Assembly: GCA_000442015.1 (NCBI GenBank)
Contig: KE561021.1
Coordinates: forward strand, 1 to 52,017
Reading direction: 5' to 3'
Source: Rozella allomycis CSF55
Taxonomy: Eukaryota > Rozellomycota
Length of the DNA stretch: 52,017 nucleotides
The notes below the pieces were generated by a model. It made no database searches. It saw only the letters and a list, made by a program, of their open reading frames with translations, and was not told the DNA's origin. Of the stretch, positions 22,654 to 34,244 are shown one piece after another. Position 1 is the stretch's first letter. Every line of letters begins with the position of its first letter. The position numbers and the translations under genes were made by a program.

Positions 22654-25302
22654 TTATAAAGTATTTAGTTTATTTTGAATGTTTGTTCTGATGGTAGAAT
22701 TAGTGGTGAGTTGAAAGAGGGATTCAAGAAGGTCTCTATTTTTGTGTTTGAATGCTAAATCAACAGAGTCTGATATGTATCCGGGATCATTAATGCAAAT
22801 TTTTAATATATTTTTTGCAAAGTGTGGAGTACGCAGTTTTGAGGAATAATGAAAGGCGAGATCGTAACGTTTGGCCCCCATGAGATCATTTACAGCACCC
22901 TAATCGAAGCATGGAATAATAATTACATGTTGAATGAATAAATTCTTAGATTTTGATTGAAGTAGAATTTCAAGTTCATCAAACTTTTGAAATTTTATAA
23001 AGTAGCTAACTTTAATCCTTTGAAACCTAAATAATACGAAAGAATTGAATTTACCTTTTATCATCAACGTTAAAATCATTCTTTAAACGATTAGCTCTTG
23101 AATGAAGACCCATTTCAAACAACTTGACTAATGTGTCGTGTAATGAAAGACCTACAATGGAGGCATGGTTGAAATCAGCATCGATCTGATTTTGAAATAA
23201 TAATAATTTAATAAAATTGTTTATAATCTTTGTTTGAAATGAAATCGACTTGTCTTGGCGAATTATGGAAAGGGCGGACTTTAATTTTGCTATTCTTTCT
23301 TTAACTTCGGCACAATTATAAGATTCTTCTATTAATAACATTGCGCTATTCCATCTTTGATCGTCTTGATAGTAATAATCCTTTAGCAAGTCATAATCCG
23401 TCTCTTTGTAAAAGTTCTCAAGTAATCTTCCAGCAAGTGGCAAGGAGTTAATGATATTTAAAAAATTTGATAGAGAATTGTTAATTTTTGCGTGGAATAT
23501 CACCAAATATATAAGATCTGCGTCTAGACTATTCAATGCTTTTTCAAGGGCTAATTTATCTTTATTCATTGATAAAAGTAATGGTATTTGTTCACAGAGA
23601 TTGCTTTCGTGATCAAGAAGCAAAACTGCCAAATTTACCTTCCCTTTGCTAAATGCGATTTTAGCGATTTCAGAGTATGAAATTCCAGAAAGCGGAGTTT
23701 GACTTAATTTGGAAACAATTGTATTATAAACTTGATGATCCTCGTCATTACAATTTATTTTCTGACAAGCCCAATCCATTACAATTTTATCGACTGGATG
23801 TTTTATGAATTGAGAAATTTTGATAGCCATCAAATGAAGATTTCTTTCAATTAATCTTTCAATGATGTTTCCAAACCCACAACTATCGTACTGAGTAAAA
23901 GTCATAAACATTCCAACATCTTCGTTTCTTAAATTGTGTAAAATTCTTATAACTTGACAAGCTTTTACAAACTTTGAATGATTGTATGTTTCTAAATATG
24001 ATTTTCCAAAGGAAGCAGACTTTAGAAGCTTTGCTTGTGAGTCAACGTCCATGTCATGGAGAGCTGCTTCAATGCATTCATCAACTGCTTCTGTCAAATT
24101 TGGAAGTATCGTTCTAATTATTTCATCTGTTTTGCCTAACTGTTTTTCAAAGTTTTCATACGCATCACAAAGCAAAGCGCTCGGCTTAGTTGAACCTGGC
24201 TTTAATACATTGATAATAGAATCTGGAATTTTCTTTATCATATGACAGGATAAAGAATCAATTAATACTATCGAATCTAATTGATGCATTAAAAATGACT
24301 TTTCATCTAACGAAAATCATATTATGAATCAAATGAAATGTTTACTTGATAAAATTGCCAGTTGGGCCAATCAGATAAAAATAATCGTCCCAGGAAATAA
24401 CAACTGCATCAGAGCCACACCTTTATATTCTAAAGTATTTTTTAACATACCACATCATCTGATTAGGAAAATTATCGTATTCAACTTCAACTGACATTAC
24501 TTCATTAAACGACATATCATACACAATAAGCATCTTTTTCATATCCAATGCAGCTATAAGGTTATTATCAGATGACACGCAAAGAAAGCCAAAACTTTTA
24601 TTCGAAATAGTTATGTTCCCTTTATCGGTTAATCCTAATCTAATCATTCTCTCTTGGCATGCTATTAACACATCTGGAACATGGTTCTCTTCAATTAAAC
24701 ACCACGAATGCGGGTATTCAAATAGATCAGTATTGCAATATACGGTTGGGATCCGGCTATTGAACTCCATTAATATAAACTTGTAATCTCTGGTCATTGC
24801 AACCAACCCATATTTATAGAATTTGCACTCTAATATTCCTGCTTCTTTTGCCTCTTTGCCAAGTGAGAATATGTCATGATTATTTCTCAAATCAATCATG
24901 TGCACAAATCCGGATTCAATTACCACCACAAGAACATCCAATAAAGTCCAGTTCATTGACACAATTTTTGAATGATCATTCCACTTTGAAAAAAAACTTG
25001 AAAGCAATACCTGAACTTGATGTAATAGCCTTCCACTCATGTTATAGATTATGATGTCCGTCTTTAAGGATTTATTTTTGATGCCTAAATGGTTCTTTTC
25101 ATTCCTAATAACGGCTTATTAATTAAATTGTACGCGATTACCGATAGGACCACCATTTTTTGCAACAGAGAGATGAACATTTTGCAAACTGTCAATATTC
25201 CAATCCATGTGATATAAAAATGTCTTTTAAATTAATTGAATAAAATTTTAAGCGTACTTTGTGGTAATATTGATCATCCAAGACCTTCCAATCAAAAAGC
25301 AT
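22654..25302 (-). CDS. VPS16: Vps16, HOPS/CORVET core subunit
   Basis: Vps16 is a core subunit of the CORVET and HOPS tethers at endosomes and the vacuole and binds the SM protein Vps33. ATG at 25302 gives MLFDWKVLDDQYYHKT, the family's N-terminal opening. It is followed by MDWNIDSLQNVHLSVAKNGG and PIAVIRNEKN (matching the family's GGPIALLRNPWR). The solenoid carries HDMDVDSQAKLLKSASFGKS, SQFIKHPVDKIVMDWACQK, GISYSEIAKIAF and LSLHDTLVKLFEMG, all diagnostic. The short exon reading RFQRIKVSYFIKFQKFDELE lies at about 22910-23025 between two microintrons, and AVNDLMGAKRYDLAFHY follows. Introns are 26-34 nt. It is divergent from member 4. Confidence 0.95.
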
Positions 25303-25662
25303 GATTTTTGAGAAATATAGATTTCAAAATTTCTGATTGGAATCATTGAAGAAACATCAGGATTCTTTGAAAAACGACATCAAAAAGGACCACAATAAAT
25401 CGGTTGCGAACAATCAGGCGTTATAAAGTATAAAGTACTTTCAATCTCAATTTTAAATAGGNCGATAGCGAAGAAAACATTATAGAGAAAATCCACTGTT
25501 GGCAAAATATTCAGAACTAATTATTTATAAGACAAACCTAAAGAAAAAAGATAAGTTTGAAAGAGATTATTAATTTTAGATGTTGAATTTTGAAATATTT
25601 TGGAGGAAGTGGCCTTAATCTTAACCTTGTCACATGTGCTTGTGTAAGCCACTGAGAAAAAA
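25303..25662. other. Divergent promoter region VPS16/member 4
   Basis: No gene was seen. An n join lies at 25462. A CACATGTG palindrome (25631-25638) and AAGCCAC (25646-25652) precede the member 4 ATG. Confidence 0.5.
25631..25652 (+). promoter_or_regulatory. E-box plus AAGCCAC element, member 4
   Basis: CACATGTG (25631-25638), then AAGCCAC (25646-25652), then ATG at 25663. The E-box to ATG distance is 24 bases, close to the 26 in member 3. Confidence 0.55.
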
Positions 25663-28600
25663 ATGAAAGTAGCGATTATAATATTATTTTTCCTTTCTTT
25701 TATACTTTCTGCTCCCCTAGAGTTTTATGAAAAGCAATGGGAAACGAATTTATTTAAGTTCTGTAACACATATGCTATACCCAAAAGTAGATAATATTGC
25801 CGATGATGCAAAATGGATAAAGTGGAAAAATGACTTTAATAACATGGAAAAAGCCTTGGAAAACAATGGAATCTGTTCATTGTATGAAGATAAATGTTTA
25901 GAGTTAATGGATAATGTGGAATTGTATAGAAAAGCATTTCAGAATGTTCTTATGAAAGTCATAGAGACGCGTTTAATTAAATCGAATAGACATAAACTTT
26001 GGTATTCTAGTAAGATTTTTCTTTTTGATGAAAGAAGCGATTGAAAAATTGAATGATAAGAGTGCACCAGAAGATTTGTGCACCACTCGCGCTTCTTACA
26101 ATAAACTCATGAAAAGTATGTCAAAACCATTAAATTTACTCGCTGAAGCATTGAAGACAGTTGGTCATTTTATGACCGAGATCGAAGAATCCACATTGAA
26201 GATCCAACATGATTTGAGTGTAGCGATTGAAAATCAAGAAAAAGAATCAAATGAAGATGATAAAAGCACATTGAAAGACTTGGAAGATAAATGGAATTTG
26301 ATGATTGAATATCAATTGCAGATTTCGGATTACATCGAATTAATTCATAGCGCCGAATTTATTTTAAGAGATGTTGCACGTCGCCAAGATTATGAAGAAA
26401 ATAANGAGTCAATCCAGTGGTAACGATCAAATTAAACAACGCAATATTATCCTCCTTGAGACTAAGGATTTCATTCTTAAATATATACCAGTTCAAGTAA
26501 TATTTTCTTAAATTATATGATCGAGAGCAACGACATTGGCCAGCTAGTAATCGGCTCATTGCGTTTAAGGTTGTATTTGCGTTCTCTGGCTTTTTAGCTT
26601 CATTAAATATAATAGAAGCAGATATATCAAAAGAAAAACATTGAGATATTAAATGTTTAGTGCCAAGATAGTTTGCCAGAGGTGGATGAAGAATGGAAGG
26701 ATCTTTGTGAGCACATCTTTGCAGAGCTTCGTAATTCTCAGAGGAAAAAATATATAAAAATACTACTCCATTCTCAACATAGTAACAACCTGATAGCATT
26801 CTTCTTGATAACTCTACATTTCTAGTTTGCACCACGAGGCGCTCTAAACCTTCCAGGATCTTCTTGTCCTTTAGTGAAATGAAAAAATCTAATTCACGGA
26901 GACTTGGGTTTATTTGGTTTTCAATCATGAAATCGATTGCCAAGGCGTAATATTTTTGCTCCCAAAGAATATCTAAAATAGCGGTTAAATCGATTTGAGG
27001 GTTATAATTATAGCTATTTCTGGAAATCCCGATAGTGTATTCATTAAACTTTTTCCAATCTTCAACACTGGGAAATTTTGACACAAAAATTGAACTTTTC
27101 CATTTCAGAAAATTATGAATTGAAACGATGACATTCAAAACACCCTGATCAAACTTCATCTCGGTTGGAATATTAATCGCCTTTTTATTAATAAAAAATT
27201 TAATTGAATTTTTTCTCTCAAGTGAAAACTCAAAGTGTTTTGCAAGGGTCAACGCAAAGTCATACTTTTCGTCCCTCAATGCCAACTCAAGTTCATATTT
27301 GGCACTTTGGTAAACTAATGGTTCGTATTTATGGTTGTCTGTAGAATCAAAAACTTCTCTTATTGCTTTGATCCAATTCATCCCTTGATTCACTGGAAAC
27401 CTCTTAATGGCTTTTAAAACATCTTTCTTTCCCAGATAATGAAACGATCGATCGCAAAGAAAATTTAAAAGTTCAGAATCTTTCTCTTTAAATGCATTTT
27501 CAAGTAACAGTTTTAAACAAATAGATCCACATTGTACAATCTGAGATAAGATCTTGGGTTCTCCAAGTTTAACAACAGGAATAGCCTCTTTTCTCTTGAT
27601 AAACAATTCTTTCAAAGCCAAATGCATATTTTGGTGTGTCGCTAGAACATCGAACCAGTAAACAACTCTAGATTTGTCGACTGAAGAAAACACTCCAGAG
27701 CTTGCCAAACGAGCAAAGAAATCTGTATGATTTATTTTACAATCAGCAGCGAGATCCCATTTGTTCATTATTTTCACCACCAATTCAAATATATTCTTCT
27801 TCAAGGCTTCCATTAAAAATTCAACATCTTTTAAAGGAGTTCCAAATGGTTTAAAGTTGTTTATCATCTCTATTTTATAGTCATTGTATCCATTAACATC
27901 AAATATCATCGCTTCAACTACCAATCTTTTTCCTGTCGTTAATGCGTAATTGTATACATTCGTAACGTAGTATTTTGCATCTCTCAGTAAATACTTTAGC
28001 ACATATATCAATTGCTTTTCTATAGCGTCAATCAACACCTCTTCAAATCCTAGCCCTTTCGGGCTAATTACATGTTGGAAAAAATTGTCGCACATGACTT
28101 TGCTAGTTTCCAAATCGCCAAATTCATAGTCTACGAAAGGATCTGTTGGAATAATCTTTCTTGACTTGGAAAGTGCTTCGTTGCAAATGTCCAGGGGATC
28201 TACATTGTACTTGTTGAAATAATCATAATATTCAGTTTCATGACCCGATTTTCCATATTTTATGATAGACTCAAAAAGCCTAATAATATCAGCACTACTT
28301 TTTCTTTTGAAAGCATATTCCACCATCTCACGGTCAGATAACAATGTTTCTAGCGTTGAATACAGAAGCTTGCTGTCAGGCGTATATTGAGTATTAGTGC
28401 AAAGAATAATATTGAGTGTAAAAACACAAAACAGCACCAGGCGTGTTACGATCCACATTTACCAGGGATATAACATGTGCAGAAAGAAAATTGTTCGATG
28501 GATTATGTTAATCTTTGAGTAACATTTGTAAATAAGTATACTATGGGCTCATAGCTCAGTTGGTAGAGCGCACGCTTTGCATGTGTGAGGTCCCGTGTTC

Positions 28601-29660
28601 AAACCCCNGTTGAATTAATTCAAAGTGCTGAATTTATTTTAAGAGATGTTGCACGTCGCCAAGATTATGAAGAAAATAATATTGATTTTATTAACGAAAT
28701 ATACATCGCTATGACGCGGATTATAAAGTTTTTCGAATTTTGGAATTCCCCAATTAATGAAACTGAATCCAATGAAATCATCAAAAATGACATTTTCATT
28801 AAAAATTATGTATATTTTAGTAATAGATTTTTCTGTTTACAATAAAGGTCAAATTCAACATGCTAAGAATGTTAATAACTGGACACGAAGATTCGATAAT
28901 GTTGAAGATTCATTGGCACAAATACAAATAGAAAATATCGATTATAGAGAATTATTTCAAGCTTATAGAAACTTCAGGGGCGTTCAGATTAATAATTTTA
29001 GAAAATCTTTCAATGATGAATCTGATAAAATCTCAAACACAATCTCTGCAGGTAACTGGATATACTTTATAACATGTAGCCCTCTATGATTATATTAATT
29101 TAAAAGAAAATAATATGGTTGATTATTTCAACATTGATTTCTCCAACCTAACAATCTCTCTTAATGAAATCTGTAAAAAATTGGAGAGTTTGCTTGATTC
29201 TTTAGCAACCATGATGACTTACAATAAGGTTGCTTATGGAAAAGATTTGAAAAATAGACTTGAAGAACTAAACGAAGCCAACATCAAAGCTAAAATGGAA
29301 TATAAAGACGATGGCAAAAAGAAGTCAAAGTTTAAAAATATTTCCAAGTTTATCGACAAATTAAAAAACAAGAAGAAAAAACCAATCGATATTACAAAGT
29401 CAATAGATGAACAAATTGTTCAAATTGAAATAAATGATTTGACTGCCAAAATAGAATCCACTAACAAAGGCTTTTATCATATAGAACAATTTCTCAAAGA
29501 CTTAATGGGTTTGTTAAATGATGTGGTCTTGAGCTTTAAGGATGCTTTACAGCATGGTAACAACATTGCCAATCTTAACGCTGACGATAAAGCCCTTCTT
29601 CTCGCCTGTGTTAAGAAGAATGTCTTGGTTCTGAAATACTTTATAAACTCAATAAACTAA
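25663..29660 (+). CDS. Secreted helical family protein, member 4, interrupted
   Basis: A signal peptide (MKVAIIILFFLSFILSAP) opens at 25663. Introns of about 25 nt follow KFL.. at about 25755 and WYS.. at about 26008. The first unit runs to 26404 with an end module-like stretch (DYIELIHSAEFILRDVARRQ). The same 70 bases recur at 28609-28680, after which the gene continues (NIDFINEIYIAMTRIIKFF). The 26405-28608 block between two n joins is therefore not part of this gene and is probably misplaced. The second unit (about 28850-29660) includes a lysine-rich stretch (KFIDKLKNKKKKPIDI) and ends in the shared module (DDKALLLACVKKNVLVLKYF). Without the block the protein is about 570 residues. Confidence 0.6.
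26406..28458 (-). CDS. Secreted solenoid-like protein, 3' end missing
   Basis: The open frame encodes about 680 residues from MWIVTRLVLFCVFTLNIILC, a good signal peptide. The rest is one long exon of helical pairs, about 33-40 residues apart (for example LIDAIEKQLIYVLKYLL, LMEALKKNIFELVVKIM, YALAIDFMIENQINPSLREL), resembling degenerate ankyrin-type or other solenoid repeats. No membrane segment beyond the leader was seen. The C-terminus runs into the n at 26405, so the natural stop is not visible. A CATGTG E-box lies 15 bases before the ATG (28474-28479), but no AAGCCAC element. Not a visible member of the eight-gene helical family. Function unknown. Confidence 0.65.
28545..28607 (+). tRNA. 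tRNA-Ala (TGC), 3' end cut
   Basis: It begins GGGCTCATAGCTCAGTTGG with a normal D-arm. The anticodon stem CACGC/GTGTG encloses loop TTTGCAT (anticodon TGC, alanine). The T-arm begins but the sequence meets the n at 28608 before the 3' acceptor strand. This is a truncation by the assembly join rather than an evident pseudogene. Confidence 0.8.
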
Positions 29661-29734
29661 ATTAGATATTATTTTTATAGTCACATTTTATAGGCGCAAG
29701 CAAAAATTCTACCCTGGTAGATCCGCGAAAAAAA

Positions 29735-30654
29735 ATGAATTGGAAAATTACCACCCTCTTATTCACACTGGCGGTTTCTTTGGTGACTGGTACGGTATAC
29801 ACCCCGAATGAGGATCTTTTCTTGACTCAGAGTAACTCAACTTAAATTTGTACAACTAGTCGATCTCACTGACGAAGGCAGAATAATGCGCTGGAAAATG
29901 GATTTTGATGTCATCAATCAGTTCTTTGAACCACATCCAAGCCCTGACTTTCCAACTTCTGATCAGGAAAATGTTGTTCACCATTTTTTCGGTGACCTTC
30001 TAGATTATATCCATTCAAATTCACGAGCCCTAGAAACGATTGATCACAGTATTTTTATTCATGTATTTATATGTAGCGTTGTTGGACATCAAAACTTTTC
30101 TAGAAGCCAATAGCGATATCGACATGGAACTGAGGCAAAAATGTCGGTTTTCTTCAGCAATTATCATTTCTTTCTTGCACGGATTTGATTTGGAATTCGA
30201 TAAGATTCTTAATGATTTCCAGGATTTGCAAGATTCTATTATAGAAGCCCGAAACATAGAAGGTGCTGAATACGTTCACCTGCTAGAAAAGATTTGCGCC
30301 AAAAGAAATAACAAAGCTTCCTGCATGAAAAAATTGAAAGGCTTTATTAACTCTCTTCTTAATAAACGCAAAGTAATACATGAAAACACTGTACTATACT
30401 TGTCAGTGAATGAAATGAAAGAGATAAAGGATATTGAAAATAATAGAAAAAATTTAGATCGCTTTGAAAATGTTTGTAAAGAATTCATACAAGTGATTGA
30501 AATGATCGGCTTTAGACTCAATGAATCTACTACTTATTGGACTATTAATATAACACTAGATACATTAAATGACCTGCATGTCTATATGGATTTTCTGGCG
30601 AGTGTTAGAAAAATGGTGAACACTCTTGAGGGCTTTATTAATAGAATAAATTAA
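29735..30654 (+). CDS. Secreted helical family protein, member 5
   Basis: A signal peptide (MNWKITTLLFTLAVSLVTG) opens at 29735, 75 bases after member 4 stops. Two 28-nt introns are readable, one at about 29831-29858 and one at about 30050-30077. The product is about 285 residues. It lacks an obvious LVPAV block and has an extra cysteine pair (CAKRNNKASC), but the last 25 residues match the family module (LHVYMDFLASVRKMVNTLEG). It is the only member with neither a clear E-box nor AAGCCAC before the ATG (GATCCGCGAAAA instead). It could be co-transcribed with member 4. Confidence 0.65.
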
Positions 30655-30885
30655 ACTTTAACATTTCTTTATCAAACACGTATTAGATTCATAGTTTTTA
30701 TCGAGATGAATTGAGTTTTTTATAACACACTCCTTTTAAGGGATGGCGAGTTTTACATGTTCTTGCCACTTAAGAAATCCAACATCACCCATAGTAGTTG
30801 TATTTATAGCATAAACTTAATTTATGCTATAATGAAGGACCGTGGGAATGCATTGCCAAAACAATCTTATCCCATTCGTCTGACC

Positions 30886-30892
30886 AAGCCAC
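30886..30892 (+). promoter_or_regulatory. AAGCCAC element, member 6
   Basis: AAGCCAC ends seven bases before the ATG at 30900. No CAYGTG E-box is visible in the 60 bases above it. Confidence 0.45.
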
Positions 30893-30899
30893 ACAAAAA

Positions 30900-32604
30900 A
30901 TGTGGATCCCTGCAATTTGTGTTTTCATATGTTTTGTTGTTTCAAGCCCCGTGCAAGAGACCCAAAAGGAAATTTTTGATTTCGATAACTTTCTTGGACA
31001 GTGCAACAGTATTTCTGCAAGTAACTAGCTGTCTTTTTATGCATCAGATCTTGCCGACCATCACAAGTGGAACCAGTGGAGATCAAATCTTTGTCCTCTA
31101 CCAATGGTTATAAGTTCAACCATAAAGCTTCCACTTAGAGATGCTGATATTGTCTCGGAACACGTTGCCGGACTTATCAACATGATCGAACAGGACTTGG
31201 TGCCAGTTGTAGATGAGAACATCACTAAAAACTTACAGGAATGGAGACTTGGTAACTAATTTTCAAGTCGATAAATAGCTGCTGCAAAGTTGAGAAGCGA
31301 AAGGGACGCTGTCAAGCAGACTCAGATTTTCGCAGAGACAATTAAAAGTTTGAAAGAACACCTGTCTCCAGTTCTTGAAAAGCTCGAATATATCTCCAAC
31401 CAAAGACAAGAGACTAACAAAGTCATGGAGAGATTTGAAAGAGACATGCACGCCAAGTACATTGATGATGCTAAAAAGGCAACCGCTCCAAAGACCCGTT
31501 TTGACATTGAAAGTTTGTTTCTTCAGCCTACTCTTGACGAAAGTATGATTTATTCAATGTGTTGATAAGATGATGAACGTAGAGTAAGCAAATTGCTGAG
31601 CTATACAGAAACTGATGTCGAAGATAATGAAAACCACTTTTTAAGTGAAATTCACAAAGAAGATGATGAAAACCTATTTGTAAGTGAAAGACACAAAAAG
31701 AATACACTCTTTTTGCGTGATTTAAATGAAAGAACTTTTATACTCTACGAGATTACTGATGAGGCATCTGTTATTTTTGCTGAATTGTGTAAAACCGTAA
31801 TTGAATTCGATAACAATCAACAACGTGTTGCTTTCCTTGATAGGGTTCATCAATTGACTGCCGATGTTCAAAAGTTTGCGTATTTTGCAAGTCAGCCGCA
31901 ACTCATGCCGGGAAGAGATGATTTGTATTTGCGAGGTACAGAGTTTGGTAAAATTTATAATTTTTGCGACATAGAAAAGCTTGAGGATCCACTAGTCATG
32001 GAAGAATGGCGTTTAAAAGTGAAGAAGATTGAAAGATTTGTGAAAAGACTCGACGATGAATCTTCTATTATAGACTTCAACTCTTTCACTGCTTATAAGG
32101 AGAACATGAGAATTATTATCAGGGAGCTTTATGAAGATTTTGAATTCGGTAATTAAATTAACCATTCTTGTAATTCCAGATAAAGTATCTATCAACAAAT
32201 TAAAATTAAATCTTCGTGTCTTTAGAAAAATAAACTTTAGAACAAAGAGTTGCAAAATAGCGGACCATTTAAAAGACATTGCTTCAACCACCTTTAATAT
32301 GAAATGGAATTCACGGCTAAAAGATCGTTATTTGGAAATGCGATACAATGAAAGTAAATTTGGAAAGTTAAAAAGAAAATTGTTGCGTGGAACTCAAAAA
32401 GAAGAAGAATCTTTGGATGACATTAAACGATACATCAAAGAGTATGCAGATCTTATTATTACTGTTTTCAATAAGGCTGGAAATCAGCATGGTAAACCTG
32501 TTGGAGATGAGATTGAGGTGAATTTCTTGCAAAGACATCTTGATCAATTGAAAAGTGCTGAAAGAATTACAAAGATTTTCAAAGACCTGTTATTTCCGCA
32601 ATAA
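30900..32604 (+). CDS. Secreted helical family protein, member 6 (two-unit)
   Basis: A signal peptide (MWIPAICVFICFVVSSP) opens at 30900. Phase-1 introns of 27-31 nt lie at about 31020, 31250, 31550 and 32150. The family block is best preserved here and in member 3: EQDLVPVVDENITKNLQEWR (about 31190-31248). An internal end module (VAFLDRVHQLTADVQKFAYF) lies at about 31827-31886 and the terminal one (LDQLKSAERITKIFKDLL) at the end, so this is a two-unit protein of about 520 residues, like member 3. A short internal repeat around 31635-31700 (FLSEIHKEDDENLFVSERHK) is a private feature. No catalytic motif seen. Confidence 0.7.
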
Positions 32605-32680
32605 AAATACTTGATCGTTATTTTTTACTTGTTGTGCTTAAATTTTTTATCTTACATTTTAACTACATTTCGTGAAGAAA

Positions 32681-32709
32681 CACGTGTACAAAGTACTCTA
32701 CCAGCCACC
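32681..32709 (+). promoter_or_regulatory. E-box plus AGCCACC element, member 7
   Basis: CACGTG (32681-32686) and AGCCACC (32703-32709) precede the ATG at 32721 by 34 and 11 bases. Confidence 0.5.
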
Positions 32710-32720
32710 AATATTAAGCA

Positions 32721-33805
32721 ATGTTTTTCATACTTTTCCAGTTTCTCCTTTTACAAATCATTTGTGCACCAAAAAGAGAGCGTAGTATTAACAATGGAAT
32801 CATATCTTCAATATTTCCAGGCTATGGTAAGATTTCCAGTGTATTGTCACAGAAAACGTATTAACGCCACAAAGAATGTTGGTTCAAAAAGAATCTCTGA
32901 AACAAGTGCAGAGTGATCTAAACTTTAAGTTGATTAGAGGACGTGTTTCTAACATAGTGATGGTTGCACGTGTGATGCATATGGAGATTAGACTGAAGCA
33001 ACTGTTAGAAAAGATAGATGGGTTATGGAGTATGGGAAGCGACAAGCTGACTATCAGTGTGAATAATCTTGAGAATAGTAAGTGTTTAATCGGTGTGATA
33101 TTAGTTGTGGACGATATGAAAAATCATTACTATTATGGAGAGATATCTGCAAAAAATATGCAGAATACTTTTAACGAGCTTTTTTTAATGATGAGGGAGC
33201 ATTTGAATGATTTGTTTAATGAGATTGTAGTGATTAGGGCGAATGCGAGAAAATTGAAGACGAATATGGTTGATGTTGTAGAGTATTTGGAGAAGAGTGT
33301 GTCGAGGAATATGGAGAAGAAGAGGATTGTGGTTAAAAAGGAAAAGAGGAGGAGTGTTGTAGTGAATAAGGAGAAAAAGAGTTTGAAGAGTCGAATGACT
33401 GTTATGAGTTTAATGAATAAAGTTTTTAGGAAAAAGAAGAGAGAGAACAACAGAGAATTTTTGGAAGAAAATAACGAGTTGACAATAGATGAAAAACGAG
33501 AGTTGGAATCGGAAGAAAGACGAGAGTTGGAATCGGATGAAAATCGAGAAGAAATTGACGGTTCCAATAAGAGCAAAAATGAGACTATAGACAATGAAGT
33601 CTTAAAAGAAATAGAAGCAATTAAAACAGGAATTGAAACTTTAAAGGAATTTGTGTGGTATCTTGGCTATATAATTAAAGTGTTAATCAATGTGATAGAT
33701 GATTGGATATATTTTGTCGATGTAGAAAGAGGTGCATGGGCGATGGACGTGATGGCTAGCATGAAATTTATGTTACAAAATATATTCACTTCAATTCAAC
33801 TATAA
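32721..33805 (+). CDS. Secreted helical family protein, member 7
   Basis: A signal peptide (MFFILFQFLLLQIICAP) opens at 32721. A 26-nt intron at about 32826-32851 and a stop-free 27-nt intron at about 33078-33104 are inferred by comparison with member 8. The product is about 340 residues: helices, then a highly charged insert at about 33300-33560 (lysine/arginine-rich, then repeats of RELES), then a C-terminal helix pair ending in the module (AMDVMASMKFMLQNIFTSI). Member 8 is a clear tandem paralogue, alike in leader, intron places and C-terminus, but with a shorter charged insert. The sequence after the stop contains a relic of the NUP155 3' end. Confidence 0.72.
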
Positions 33806-34244
33806 AGCGATTCATAGAATTACGAAAATAACAAAATCTATTAAGAATTTGAAAAGAAAGCAATAATAAATATGTTATTACAACTCGAACCCTCCACTTT
33901 AATAATTGGCTATTTTGTTTTCGATTTGCCTAATCTATTCAATGATGAATTTACATCAGAAGATTACCATAAAGAATAAATTCCATGGCAGACCAAGACC
34001 CCTGAAACTCTGTGTACAGTACTGGATTGTGCGCGCGCCTCTGCTGTAGCGCCTTGAGCAATATACTCCTTTCAGATTGTCATGCCTGTTGTTTCCAATA
34101 AGACTTTTGATATTCATATTACGAATAAAGGCAATAAAAATACTTGACTTGATCTTATAAACATTTAAACTAGTTTTCCTCAATAAACACGTGTGGCACT
34201 CGCCTTGACAATGTGCTCCACCAAGCCACCCAAAAAGATAGAAA
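33806..34244. other. Intergenic with relic of NUP155 3' end
   Basis: No gene was seen. Bases about 33893-33965 resemble the NUP155 3' coding end at 35547-35614 (shared complement GGCAAAT.GAAAACAAAATA with matching flanks). This suggests members 7 and 8 arose by duplication of a segment that included the tail of NUP155. An E-box (34188-34193) and AAGCCAC (34223-34229) for member 8 lie at the right end. Confidence 0.6.
34188..34229 (+). promoter_or_regulatory. E-box plus AAGCCAC element, member 8
   Basis: CACGTG (34188-34193) and AAGCCAC (34223-34229) precede the ATG at 34245 by 51 and 15 bases, the longest spacing in the set. Confidence 0.5.

Larger units (their letters stand above)
26405..28608. 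other. 2.2-kb block between two n joins, likely misplaced contig
   Basis: The block is bounded by n at 26405 and n at 28608. The 70 bases before it are nearly repeated after it (ending in GCACGTCGCCAAGATTATGA in both). It holds a minus-strand secreted protein gene cut at its 3' end and a tRNA cut at its 3' end, as a small contig broken at both ends would. Confidence 0.65.

Noticed and set aside
30757-31113. 118-codon frame starting at 30757 as the N-terminus of member 6
   Set aside because: The frame starting at ATG 30900 gives a signal peptide and joins the next exon through a clean GT..AG intron; the longer frame does not.
33133-33594. 153-codon minus-strand frame rich in L, F and S
   Set aside because: Shadow of the charged insert of member 7.
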